NCBI GenBank assembly: GCA_963931925.1 | Contig: OZ007570.1 | Span: forward strand, 55,899,080-55,963,079 | DNA: 64,000 bases | Direction of reading: 5' to 3' | From: Onchidella celtica | Taxonomy: Eukaryota > Mollusca > Gastropoda > Systellommatophora > Onchidiidae | Shown: positions 21,196-31,995 of the stretch, one piece after another | Layout: each line of letters begins with the position of its first letter | How positions within the stretch are numbered: position 1 is the stretch's first letter | The notes under the pieces: model-generated | The model's database searches: none | The model's input: only the letters and a program-made list of their open reading frames with translations | What the model was told of the DNA's origin: nothing | Program-made: the position numbers and the translations under genes

Positions 21196-24100
21196 TGACA
21201 AAGTCTGACACACAAGTCCGACAAGTTGGCCAAAAAATTTTGACAAGTCTGACACACAAGTCCGACAAATTGGCTAAAACATTTGGGGAAGTCTGACACA
21301 CGAGTCAAACAAATTGGTCACAAAATTCAAACAAGTCACATGAACAAATCCAATAAGTTGGCCAAAAAGAGTCTGACGAGTCCGATGCACAAGTCCAGTC
21401 AGTTGTCTGAAAATTCTGACATGTATGACGCACCAGTCCGGCAAGTTGTCCAAAAAATTTTGACGTGTGACCCACAAAGCCAACAAGTTTGCCAAAAAAT
21501 TCTAATAAGTATGATGCACAAGTCCGACAAGCTGGCCAAAAATCTTTGACAAACCCGATGTACAAACAAGTTGGACGAAAAAGGTCTGACAAGTCTGATG
21601 CACAAGTCCAACAAGTTGCCCAAAAAGTTTGACAAGTCTGACGCACAAGACTAACAAGTTGTCCAAAAAATTTTGACAAGTGTGACCCACAAATCCAACA
21701 AGCCTGCCAAAAAATTCCAATAAGTATGATGCACAAGTCTGACAAGCTGGCCAAAAATCTTTGACAAACCTGGTGCACAAATAGAACAAGTTGGACGAAA
21801 AAGGTTTGACAAGTCTAATCAAGTCTGAGAAGTTGGCCAAAAATTTTTTGACAAGTTTGACGCATAAGTCCAGTAAGTTGGCTGAAAAATTCTGACCAGC
21901 CAACAACTTGACTAAAAAATTTTGACAAGTCTGACGCACAAGTCCAACAAGTTGCCCAAAAAGGTTGACAAGTCTGATGCACAAGTCTAACAAGTTGGTC
22001 AAAAAATTTTGACAAGTCTGATGTACAAGTCCAACAAGTAACATCAAAAATTTTGACAAGTCTGATACACAAGTCTAACAAGTTGGCCAAAAAAATTCAA
22101 ACAAGTCCGATGAACAAATCTAACAAGATGGCCAAAAAAGATCTGACAATCTGACGCACAAGTCCACAGTTGTCCAAAAATTCTGACAAGTCTGACTCAC
22201 AAATCCAACAAGTTGACAAAAACATTCTGACAAGTCTGACTCACAAATCCAACAAGTTGACAAAAACATTCTGACAAGTCTGACACACAAGTCTAACAAG
22301 TTGGCCAAAAAATTCAAATAAGTCCGATGAACAAATCTAACGAGGTGGCCAAAAAAAAGTCTGACGATCCGACGCACAAGTCCAACCAGTTAGACGAAAA
22401 AATTCCAAAAAGCCTGAAGCACAAGTCCAATAAGTTAACTGCAAATATCCTATGCACAAGTATGACAAGTTGGCCAAAAAATTTCTGACAAGTCTGACGC
22501 AAAGATCCAACAAGTTGACCTAAAAAAAAGTCTGACCATTCGATGCACAGGTCCAAGAAATTGGCCAAAAAATTCCAACAAGTCAGTCACACAAGTCCAA
22601 CAAATTGGCCAAAAAAATCTGACAAATCTGACGCAGTAGTCCAAAAGTTGGCTGAAAAATTCCAACAAGTCCGACAAGTTGACTAAAAAATTTTGACAAG
22701 TCTGACGCATAAGTCCAACAAGTTGGCCAAAAAATTTTGACAAGTCAGACTCACAAATCAGAAAGGTTTGCTGGAAAAAATCTGACAAGTCTGACGCACA
22801 AGTCCAAGAAGTTGGCCAAAAAATGTTCACAAGTCTGATGCACAAGTCCAACGAGTTGGACAAAACATTTTGATAAGTCTGGTATACAAGACCAACATGT
22901 TGGCCGAACAAATCCGACAAATCTGACGAAGAAGATCAACAATTTGGCCAAAAAATCCCCACAGGTCCAATGCACAAATCCAACAAGTTGGCCGAAAAAT
23001 CCGACAAGTCTGACGTTCAAGTCCAACAAGTAGGCAAAACAATTACCACAAGTCTGACGCACAAGTCTGACGAGTTGGGCCAAAAATTTAAACAAGTCCG
23101 ATAAGTTTGTCGTAAATTTCTGACAAGTGTGACGCACAGGTCTAAGAAGTTCTCCAGAAAGTCCGACAAGTCCCACATGCAAGTCCAACAAGTTGGCCAA
23201 AAAATTATAACAAGACTGACGAACAGGCAAGACAAGTTGGCCAAAAAATTACGACAAGCCTAACGTACAAGTCCAAGAAGTTGGCCGAAAATTTCTGACA
23301 AGTCTGATGCACAAGTCTTATGAGTTGGGCAAAATATCTGACAAGTCCGATAAGATGGCCGGAAAATACTGACAAGTCTGACGCACAAATCCAACTAGTT
23401 GGCTGAAAACTTGTGACATAGTCTGTTGCACAAGTCTGACAAGATGGCTGAAAAATTTATGGAAGTCTGATGCACAAGCCCAACAAGTTGACCAAAACAT
23501 TTTGACAAGTCTAACGTACAAGTACAAGATGTTGGCCAAAAAAATAGGACAAGTCCGACATTGAAGTCCAACAAGTTGGCAAAAAAATTATAACAAGTCT
23601 GTCACACAAGTTCAATGAATTGGCCAAAAATTCTGACAGGACCGATGTCCAATTCCAACAAGTTGGATGAAAAATTGTGAAATAGTCTGATGTATAAGTC
23701 TGACAAGTTGGCCAAAAAATTCTGACAATTCGAGCACACAAATTCAACAAGTTGGCTGAAAACTTGCAACATAGTCTGTCGCACAAGTCTGACAAGATGG
23801 CTGAAAAATTTATAGAAGTCTATCGCACAATTCCAACAAGTTGGCCAAAAAATTCCAACAAGTGTGACACACATGTCCAACAAATTGGTCGAAACATCCG
23901 ACAAGTCCGACGTTGAAGTCCGACAAATTGGAAAAAAAATTACGACAAGTCTGACGCACAAGTTTGACGAGTTGGCCAAAAAATCTGACAAGACTGACGG
24001 ACAAATAAGACAAGTTGGCCAAAAATAAGACAAGTCTGACGCATAAGTACAATTATAACAAATTGGCCAACAAATTTTGAGAAGTCTAACGCAAAAATCC

Positions 24101-25021
24101 GAGATGTTGGAAGAAAAATTCTGACAAGTCCGACAAGTTGGCCAAAAAATTTTTAAAAGTCTGACGCACAAATAAGATAAGTTGGCCAAAAATAAGACAA
24201 GTCTGATGCATAAGTACAACAAATTGGCCAGAAAATTCTGACAAGTCCTACACACAAGTCCGACAAGCTGGAAGAAAAATCCAACAAGTCTGAAAAGTTT
24301 AAGACAAGTCTGACGCAAAAGTACAACAAATTGGCCAACAAATTTTGAGAAGTCTAACGTACAAGTCCGAGATGTTGGAAGAAAAATTCTGACAAATCCG
24401 ACAAATTGGCCAAAAACTTTTTAAAAGTCTGACGCACAAATAAGATAAGTTGGCCAAAAATAAGACAAGTCTGATGCATAAGTACAACAAATTGGCCAGA
24501 AAATTCTGACAAGTCCTACACATAAGTCCGACAAGCTGGAAGAAAAATCCAACAAGTCTGAAAAGTTGGGCCAAAAATTTTGACAAGTCCAACTAGTTGG
24601 CTGGAAAATACCGACAAGACTCACGAACAAGTCCGACGAGTTGGCCAAAAAAATCTGACAAGAATGACGCACAAGCAACACAAGTTGGCCAAAAAATCAG
24701 ACAAGTCTGACACAAAAGTACGACAAGCTGGCCAAAAGATTTTGAGAAATCTAATGCGCAAGTCCCAGATGTTGGTTGAAAAATTCTGACAAGCCCCACA
24801 AGTTGGCCGAAAAATGACGAGAAATCCAATGCACAAGTCCGATAAGTTTTTCCAAAAAAAATCGGACAATTCTGACACACAAGTACGACAAGTTGGTTGA
24901 AAAAATTTTGACAAGTCTCATGAACAAGTCCGACAAGTTGCCCAAAAAATTTCCACGTTTGATGCATAAATCCAACAAGTTGCCCAAACAATTTCGTCAT
25001 GTCTGACAAGTTGGTAAAAAA
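21196..25021. repeat. 44-bp minisatellite, array B
   Basis: Same unit family as array A. One exact doubling of a 44-bp unit (CTGACAAGTCTGACTCACAA and onward) lies at about 22188-22275 and fixes the period. Local higher-order copies occur: a segment near 21516-21600 recurs about 215 bp later (21731-21815), and 24043-24299 recurs 268 bp later. Minus-strand frames of up to 238 codons run through it, but they overlap in all three phases. Confidence 0.95.
24043..24571. repeat. Higher-order tandem duplication, 268-bp period
   Basis: GAGATGTTGGAAGAAAAATT occurs at 24101 and 24369, and about 250 bp around each copy match with few differences, including the unusual variant AAATAAGATAAGTTGG. 268 bp is about six basic units. 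The high similarity shows a recent duplication relative to the age of the array. Confidence 0.85.
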
Positions 25022-25934
25022 ATCTGCCCTCCAAATTCAACAAGTCCGCTGGGCAAGTCTTACAAGTCCAGCAAACAAGTCTGACAAGTATTACAAGTCG
25101 GCCGAATAGGTTCGATAAGTCAAACAAGTACAACAAATCTAACAAGACATCTGCACAAGTCCAACAAATTCTCTGCACAGGTTCGTCAAGTTCGACAGGT
25201 CCACTGCACAAACCCCATAATTTCGACATGTCTGACATGCCGGCTACACAATTATGACAAATCTGACAAATCCGCTGCATTGTCCAGCAAAGTTCGTTGA
25301 AAAAGTCTGCCAACTATAAAATATCTGACAAGTCCACTGCAGATCTGACAAATCAGCAGAACAAGTCCAACAGGCATGCCGCATAAGTCTGACAAGCACA
25401 AGTCTGACAAGACTGATAAGTCCGCCGCACAAGTCTCCAGAACAAGTCAGACAAGTTCACTGCAGAAGTCCAACAAGTCCAAGAAGTCTGCCGCACAGGT
25501 TCGGCAAGGACTACTAGTCTACCAGACAAGCCGGACAAGTCTGCTGCACAAGTCCAAAAAATGCACCGCACAAGTCTGACAACTCCAGGGCACAAGCCTG
25601 AAAAATCCGACATTTTCAGAAATCCAGACAAGTTCAACAAGTCCATGGCACAGGTTTGGCAAGTTCAACATGTCCGCTGCAAAGGTTCGACAAATCTGAG
25701 GAATCCAACAAATCAGCCGCACAACTCCAACAAGTCTGCGACAGAAGTCTAACAAGCCCACTGCCCAAGTCTGCCACATAAGTCCAAGAAGTCTGACAAA
25801 TCCACCACACAAGTCTGACAAGTCTGAAAAATCTTCCACTCAAGTCCAACAAGTCCAACAAGTTTGCTGCACAAGTCCGACAACACTGACAAAGTGAACA
25901 AGTCTGTTGCACAAGTCAGACAAGTCTGACAAGC
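25022..25934. repeat. Related shorter-period satellite, array C
   Basis: The AAGTTGGCCAAAAAATT half of the unit disappears near 25020 and is replaced by tandem ACAAGTCTGACAAGTCCGCT and TGCACAAGTCCAACAAG blocks with a short irregular period. It looks like a derivative of the left half of the 44-bp unit. Confidence 0.85.
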
Positions 25935-26180
25935 CTTTCTTAAAACTTTGTTTCCATGAGATAAGTGTTTTGAACATGACATCGACGTTATAATATGTCG
26001 TAATTTAGAGGTTATAAGATTTTTATTGTTAAAGATTTTGAGGTATGGCAAGACCGACAAGTTTTTCCTTTCTTTTGTAAAATTATGTTTCCATGAGAAA
26101 GGCGGTTTGGCCACGACGCCGACGATGAATATCATAATTTAGAAGTTATGGGATTTTTAATGGTAAGGGTGGTGAGGTCA
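25935..26180 (+). repeat. Diverged tandem duplication flanking the satellite
   Basis: TTTCCATGAGA at 25951 and 26088 starts two units that share TAATTTAGAGGTTATAAGAT/TAATTTAGAAGTTATGGGAT and a GTGAGG/TTGAGG end. A satellite-like AGACCGACAAG lies between them. Confidence 0.7.
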
Positions 26181-26729
26181 TATCTTTGGTAATGGATTTG
26201 GTATCGAATTTCAAATCCTTAATAGGGACTTTCTGATGTTGTCAGACATGAAACTGTTATGAAATCATTTTAATGTTTTGTTAGACCTATTTTATTTTAT
26301 TAAAACTTGTAAACCAGTGGAAGAATTACCCTAATGTAAAAGCAAGTGAAAAGTTTCACATGTTCGAGAAAGTAAGAGAAAGTATTCAATCCGTTGTGAC
26401 ATTCATTGTAAGGAGAATATATAGTGGTATCGATTCCCACTTCTCTTCTGGTTTGTAGATAAAAGTCAAGAAGTCGTCAAGGGCAAAAGGAAGGTAATCA
26501 CATGTGCAGTTTACACTTTTTGCAAAAAAGAATATTTATTGCCCTATTTCCAATAGAATGCTTGTATCTTTGGCTTATGGTGTTAATCGAACTTGTTTGA
26601 GTGAAAACCATTTATTTTAAGCAAGGTTTGTAAAAAAATGGATTTAATATCTGAGTTTATGCATAATGAAGTCAAACCCATAACGGCAGACAATGTATGG
26701 ATTCTGTGTCATATAAGAAAAACCCAAAT
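26181..26729. other. Non-coding, no gene recognised
   Basis: AT-rich unique sequence. I see no exon, repeat family or RNA gene. Confidence 0.5.
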
Positions 26730-26948
26730 TTATTTATAGTACAGAACAGCCACTTTGGGGAAACCTGGGTGGTCACTGGCTCCTGTTTCCATGTAGCGTC
26801 GAGGTCGGCGGTCGACCAAGGTTCTCGCACGGCTAGTCATGCCCAACTGGTCTGTAAAGCTTAGGGTCTGGCGAGATTTCCGCCCTTGGGGCGCTTCTGA
26901 GGGACTGAGAGTTGGGGTGGAGTTTGGTCGGGGGTAGGCCGGACAAAA
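26730..26948 (-). pseudogene. Possible coding remnant, minus strand
   Basis: A 73-codon frame of higher GC than its surroundings, with protein-like text (RPNSTPTLSPSEAPQGRK, then SRARTLVDRRPRRYMETG) ending at a stop at 26730. The basic, Ser/Pro-rich tail resembles the ends of some retroelement polyproteins, but I cannot identify it. No ATG context or splice site decides the start. It may equally be chance. Confidence 0.22.
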
Positions 26949-26951
26949 CAT

Positions 26952-27334
26952 ACGGATTAGAACCTACTTCCTTAGATCTTAAGGGGCAACTGGTACTATA
27001 GTATTAGACTTAGGATCGTCCATGTCATGGGAAAAGTGCTCTCGCAACCACATAGTCAGACTGCACATCTGTGCTAGGAGGGTAGTGTGTGCTGGGGTCC
27101 CCGTGCCACTATTTTTTGTTTGTTTTTATTCACTTATTTTAATGTTTAAGCGTGTTAGTACTGTTACGTTTTGAAAGTGAATTCTTTTTCAGGCTTTGAA
27201 GCGACCGGCTGTGTAGTGTAGTGTGTCGTTACTTCTACTATTCAAATTTCTGGTGCAACAAACTGAATGTCGACTCATGTCTTAAAACACAAAAGGGTGT
27301 GAATGATAAAGCTCTTGCTTTTCCGGGCTTCATC
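26952..27334. other. Non-coding, nothing recognised
   Basis: No open frame of interest and no repeat detected by eye. Confidence 0.45.
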
Positions 27335-27395
27335 CATGTGCACCCTCGGCAAAAACAGACGCTTCGTTAAAAAGAACATGTCTACGCAGAAAGAT
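27335..27395 (+). repeat. Partial copy of the 27.5-kb inverted-repeat family
   Basis: ATGTGCACCCTCGGCAAAAA followed by CAGACGCTTCGTTAAAAAG matches 27489-27530 in direct orientation. Confidence 0.7.
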
Positions 27396-27488
27396 TTCAT
27401 TTTTGGTACGGCTGCACACGTACACATACCATCCTTGGCTCCGGCCTTATCCTCAACCGTAAATCTTATCGAATCCCTACCCCTTTCC

Positions 27489-27703
27489 CCTGTGCACCCT
27501 CGGCAGCAACAGGCGCTTCGTTAAAAAGTGCTTGCCTGGAGGTGCTAACTTTCTTGCGCTTGAAGCGTTCTCTCTGTTCTGTCCCTCACATACGGTGGAG
27601 TAATATTGGTTGCCATCGCCAGGTGAAAGACAGAGAACATAGTTAACACCTCCAGACATGTGCTTTTTAAGGGAGCGCCTGTTACTGCCGAGGACGCACA
27701 TGG
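27489..27703. mobile_element. Inverted-repeat element, about 215 bp
   Basis: The left arm (TGTGCACCCTCGGCAGCAAC, 27489 on) and right arm (ending GTTACTGCCGAGGACGCACA, about 27700) are reverse complements over about 62 bp and include CAGGCGCTTCGTTAAAAAG versus CTTTTTAAGGGAGCGCCTG. Partial copies lie at 27335-27395 and 28224-28310. It is a small foldback/MITE family of unknown class. Confidence 0.72.
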
Positions 27704-28223
27704 GTAAAAACCGAACAAGGGAACGCTTCACCAGTCATAGTACTCTCTCGTGCTTTAACATGGCGTCTTCTTCAGATGAAGAATATTTCTTGTTGGACAG
27801 TGTTTTACCAAAAACGTAAACGCTTGAAACAAAGAGAACAGTCGGTGTCTATGATTTAAATAAAAAAAAGAAGAGATGTTGGTGAATACCATCATTTTTT
27901 TAGTCGGCTGGAACATCATCCTGACAGATTTCATTCTCACATCAGGATGAGACTTGATACTTTCAGTTATATACTAAGTAAAACCCAGGCTGACCAAGAC
28001 ATAGTGTAACTGGTGCGTACCTATCCTGCCAGAAGGTCGAAAAGTACTTAAGTAACTACACACTAGAGAGCAAGTCACTTCAACGCCTGAAAAAGAATTC
28101 ACTTTCAATACCTCAAAACAAGCTTGATTTAATCAGCGGCGCTTTGCGCAGCTGGCTTTATGGTACGAGCGTTCTCTGTGTGTGACAAAATGGTTTGCGG
28201 GGAATACTTCACGAAGCTACATA

Positions 28224-28310
28224 GCGATTGTCTTGAGGTGTTAGCTTTCTCGCGGCGCTTGAAGCCTTCTCTATGTTCTTCCCCTAAGGCAGATATTGCT
28301 GGCACTGACC
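28224..28310 (+). repeat. Diverged partial copy of the 27.5-kb family interior
   Basis: TTGAGGTGTTAGCTTTCTCG followed by GCGCTTGAAGCCTTCTCT parallels 27537-27575 (GGAGGTGCTAACTTTCTTG, GCGCTTGAAGCGTTCTCT). Confidence 0.6.
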
Positions 28311-28997
28311 TGTGGATTGTTAGCACTCTCTGAGTCCCTTCCACCAGTCCAATATTGAACCTCTTATTCCCTCCTCCCCCACCACCTTAAACAAATGTAC
28401 TGTATTTAAAAAGAAAAAAGTAATTTTAAAAAATGCATTTAATCCTAGGATACTCAAACTGATTTACAATCGCCTGGTTTTAATTTGTGCAAACTTATTG
28501 AAATCACTCAATTGACAGCAATGTTCGGTTACTCTGTCTTTCTTGGCTCACCGTAGATTCAAAATGTCACAACAAAGTTAGTCGAGCTCTTTTGCAACTT
28601 CCACGTGTACACCCACTGAAGCAAATGTAAAAGAATGTCATAACAGTCGATAATGTTGCAAAAATGTAACTCAATAGGGATTATGAAATACTTTTTCGAA
28701 AATACTTTGGTTGCGTCAATTATTAAATGCTTTGAGACAATGTTTAGAAAATGGTTTAACATGCACCTTGTAGCCAGAACTCAGTTTGACCCAGTGTCAC
28801 TTTGCTACCGTTTTTATCTTGAAGCTTGACCCTCGAATCGCGATAACTTCCCTATTTTCACATATACATACGACTACCGCGTTAGCCAGACAATTATCAC
28901 AGCAAGAAACCGACAAAAACTAATCTGTTGATGCTCCAGAAGAAAAAAATACACCAAAAGATCGAACTCCTAACGACACACGCACTTACAAACTTCC
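28311..28997. other. Non-coding, no gene recognised
   Basis: AT-rich sequence. I see no feature I can support. Confidence 0.45.
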
Positions 28998-29032
28998 AAG
29001 ACAAGTCCCACAAGTCTGCCCGACAAGTCCGA
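28998..29032 (+). repeat. Small outlying fragment of the minisatellite
   Basis: AGACAAGTCCCACAAGTCTG followed by CCCGACAAGTCCGA matches the array C type of unit about 3 kb beyond the end of the main array. Confidence 0.6.
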
Positions 29033-29056
29033 ACAAATACTCAAATATATATTTAT

Positions 29057-29129
29057 CACACATACACACACACACACACGCACGCACGCACACACACACA
29101 GGCACACACACACACACACACACACACAT
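29057..29129. repeat. (CA)n microsatellite
   Basis: CA repeat with CACG and AGG interruptions. Confidence 0.95.
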
Positions 29130-31193
29130 AACAGTACGTAAGTGGACATAATGAACAATGGTTTGAACGCAAAATTACTTCATTTCGAGTTTCATGAAAA
29201 ATTCTGGAACTAAAAGAAAAAAAAACAGAAATCAAGAGACGTAATGAAAATAAATTATTAATAATCAAATTTAACAAAGTTATTTCCCTTTGCAACTGGA
29301 TTCCTGTCCCCTATTTTATTGACCTTTCGTGACAGGCAGATTTTTTTTTTTCTTCTTGGTGGAGGAAAGCAAAAAAAAAAAAAGGGAGGAGGGGGGTGGG
29401 GGGGGGGTGGGGGGCAATCTTTGCCACGCCCGTGAACATAATCTGGCTGATTGAGCATTTGAAAGAAAAATCCGTAGCATAACTTAGCAATACGGTAATA
29501 GAGTCAGTAACGAAGATTATGTGTCGTCTCAAATTCTGATAAATTTTAACAGGTTCTTGAGATCAGCAGTGATCATTTTGCGGCCTCTGGGAAGACGTTG
29601 CTTTACCCTTAAAGATAAAGAATTTCAAACATTGATTGCCTGGTGTGATATTGAATAATACACGAGCGGTCTCCCTTTGGTCTTGAAAAATGGCAGGAGC
29701 TCTCTTGCAACAAGTCGCCGATGATGATGGCTGAACAGATGGTGACGCCGGGTAGCAGAAAGTGTCCATGGTGAACATCGTCGGCCACCAAATAGCAAAT
29801 GCGACGGTAGATAATCTAAACAAAGATTGATAAAAAGATGTAGGCCTACATATAAAAAAAAAGGTTATGAAAAAATAATAGAAGACATAGAAAAATGCCA
29901 GAAACGGGGATGAGGGGCGGGCGATAGGGTTTAGAGCGGGATTCAGAATCGATTTCATTTCATTTCAAATTGTTATGCCAATTTGTCTCCTTTTCATGCT
30001 TCTTTACATTGCCTCTGCATTTTCTATACTAATCGTAGGTGAGATATATATATGGCGTTGTCTGGGATAAAATTGCTTTCCACTCCGCTACCCCCTCCCC
30101 CCTCCCCCCTCCCGCCACCCACCCCCACACACACCAAGATAAATTCTATAAAGCCAGATCTGCCCATATTTTCCAGGTCCAAATGATGAAAGTTGTGAAT
30201 TACTAGAAGCCGATATTTTCAAAAATACTCTCACAACATGTAACAACAATGATTCCGATTACTGGGACTGAAATTAAAAGGTCCAGTCTTTTCAGTTCAT
30301 GAAGGTTTGCGTCGATTGATATTCAGCCTAATACAAAAATAATTGTACAAGTAAATCATATGTCCGTGGATTTTACTGGCAATAAAACTGGCTTATTTTA
30401 TGACACTGAAAATCTCCGATAATTTCTTTAGTGCGTGCGTTTATATTGTATTACTACACCGCCTCTTTCAACCGGCGGGCAGGAACTTTGTTAAGTTGAA
30501 CTAAACGCTTCATTAACATTTTTGATTCTTCAGTAATAAGATTTCACTGTACAGTATCCCTAACCACCACTGTCATTTTTTCAATGATCAGTTGTTGACA
30601 ATGCATGTGAATGTAGTACACCCATATAAAGTATCAGTCGGCAAAAATGTAATTCTTAGATAATGCCACGCGTATCAACTAGGGTATGGTAAATTTGTGA
30701 GCATTTCTGGGTATATTTCTTACGGACGTCATCCCAAATAACATTTTAAACGGCATTGTCTTCATCCATCAAGGATTCTTAGAAAGTGTGAATATTTCTC
30801 TGGTGGCCATCACTGTTTGGAATTTCATCCTGTGTTTCAGAGGCGCTGTCCACGGACTGGAAGGTTTAATTCGTCTAGTGTCACTAAAATAAACCAAGTC
30901 TTTGACTGCCTTTACATTTGGCAAACCTTGACCTGCTGCAAGTATTTCTTGGCAAATTGCTGTTTACGTCGCCGTAGAACGTTGTATCTGCGTTTCCATG
31001 CCCTTTGCTTCAGAGTCCAAGAGCTTTTCACACCATAGGTCATTATTATTATTGCAGCACTGATTATTTCATTGACTCTCATGTGTTCGCAACTTTTGGT
31101 TTTCTTTATGACTGAGATAAGACGGTATCTTAACGACCTTTTCAATACTACAGTGTCTCTTGATGTATTCAAAGACTCCGCATTTCCCAAACG
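29130..31193. other. Non-coding, no gene recognised
   Basis: Includes A-rich/G-rich junk near 29340-29412 and a C-rich stretch near 30089-30125. A minus-strand frame near 30912-31190 that appears to start MGNAES begins with TTG, not ATG, and has no support as a gene. Confidence 0.5.
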
Positions 31194-31400
31194 CAGTGCC
31201 GGGTTAAAGCATGGGCTTAATGGGCTGCAGCCCAGGGGCCTCCGCCACTTGAGGGCCTCTGGAGATTAAGTGAAATCATAGATATCTTTTCTCTTTTTCT
31301 TGTGTAACATTTGCATCCATCTATGCGGGTGTAATGTTTGATTTCAAGAATCCGAAATTTGTGCTTTTATTAATAACAAGCCTAAAAGCCATCCTCCGTA
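31194..31400 (+). mobile_element. hAT-like MITE, family C, 3'-truncated copy
   Basis: Begins CAGTGCCGGGTTAAAGCATG and shares GGGCTGCAGCCCAGGGGCCT, GAGATTAAGT and GATTTCAAGAATCC with 56897-57269. The right terminal repeat is lost in a poly-C run (31402-31417). Confidence 0.75.
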
Positions 31401-31711
31401 CGCCCCCCCCCCCCCCCGTCACTTTCTACCCTCATGATGTTCTAAGTAAAGTGAAAGAAATAGAGAAAGGGGGGAGATGGGCAGGAACTTATACAGTTCA
31501 CTCAGAATCTAATGCTTCGTTTGCAGTGGTTGGAAGTATTTACACAGCGCTTCTTTTATAGAATGAGCGGGATCAACATTGATTTCCTCGAAAACAGAAT
31601 GTTGAATTTATTTAGATTCTGCATGGGCTCTTATTTCATACATGACTTAACCTTAGGGAACTGAATGTCTATTTGTTACACTGTAGCCTCATTTTGATAT
31701 TGCTTCTTTGT

Positions 31712-31719
31712 GCTTTGTA
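31712..31719 (+). repeat. Left 8-bp target-site duplication
   Basis: GCTTTGTA, identical to 31902-31909. Confidence 0.88.
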
Positions 31720-31901
31720 CAGTGGCGTATCTACTGGAAACTAATGAAGCTTAGGCCTCAGGCCCCTAATCCCTGGAGGGGCGCCCGAAGTAACTTTTTT
31801 TTAAATGAGTGGATTTTGGATGTTGCTCTGTTGTTGCTGGTTGCGAAGGTGCCCCATAACAGTTCAAGCTCCAGGGTTCCAAAAATGTAGATCCGCCACT
31901 G
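31720..31901. mobile_element. hAT-like MITE, family A, 182 bp, intact ends
   Basis: Ends are CAGTGGCGTATCTAC and GTAGATCCGCCACTG, which are terminal inverted repeats with one mismatch. Exact 8-bp direct repeats (GCTTTGTA) flank it. An 8-bp duplication with CAG...CTG ends is diagnostic of the hAT superfamily. The element has no transposase and must have been moved in trans. Related copies lie at 7997-8189 and 45055-45237. Confidence 0.9.
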
Positions 31902-31909
31902 GCTTTGTA
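31902..31909 (+). repeat. Right 8-bp target-site duplication
   Basis: GCTTTGTA, identical to 31712-31719. Confidence 0.88.
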
Positions 31910-31914
31910 AATAA

Positions 31915-31995
31915 TTATAAGATACTAGATGAGCTACCGGGCATTGCCCAGAATAAACAATCATGTGATCCCCCCCCCCCACCTTTCTCTCTCTG
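31915..31995 (+). repeat. Dispersed repeat fragment with GGCATTGCCC core, copy 1
   Basis: AGCTACCGGGCATTGCCCAG followed by a C-run and CTCTCTCT. The same order (GGTACCCGGCATTGCCCGAG, C-run, CT repeat) occurs at 51342-51440. Confidence 0.6.

Noticed and set aside
18496..24789. Long minus-strand reading frames of 70-238 codons as a gene family
   Set aside because: They overlap in all three phases and follow the 44-bp repeat. No ATG, splice or codon-use evidence singles out one frame.
18522..25934. CRISPR-like array
   Set aside because: Units are contiguous and diverged with no unique spacers, and the genome is eukaryotic.
30912..31190. MGNAES-like frame suggesting an N-myristoylated protein
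   Set aside because: The first codon is TTG, no ATG precedes it, and no domain or splice context supports it.
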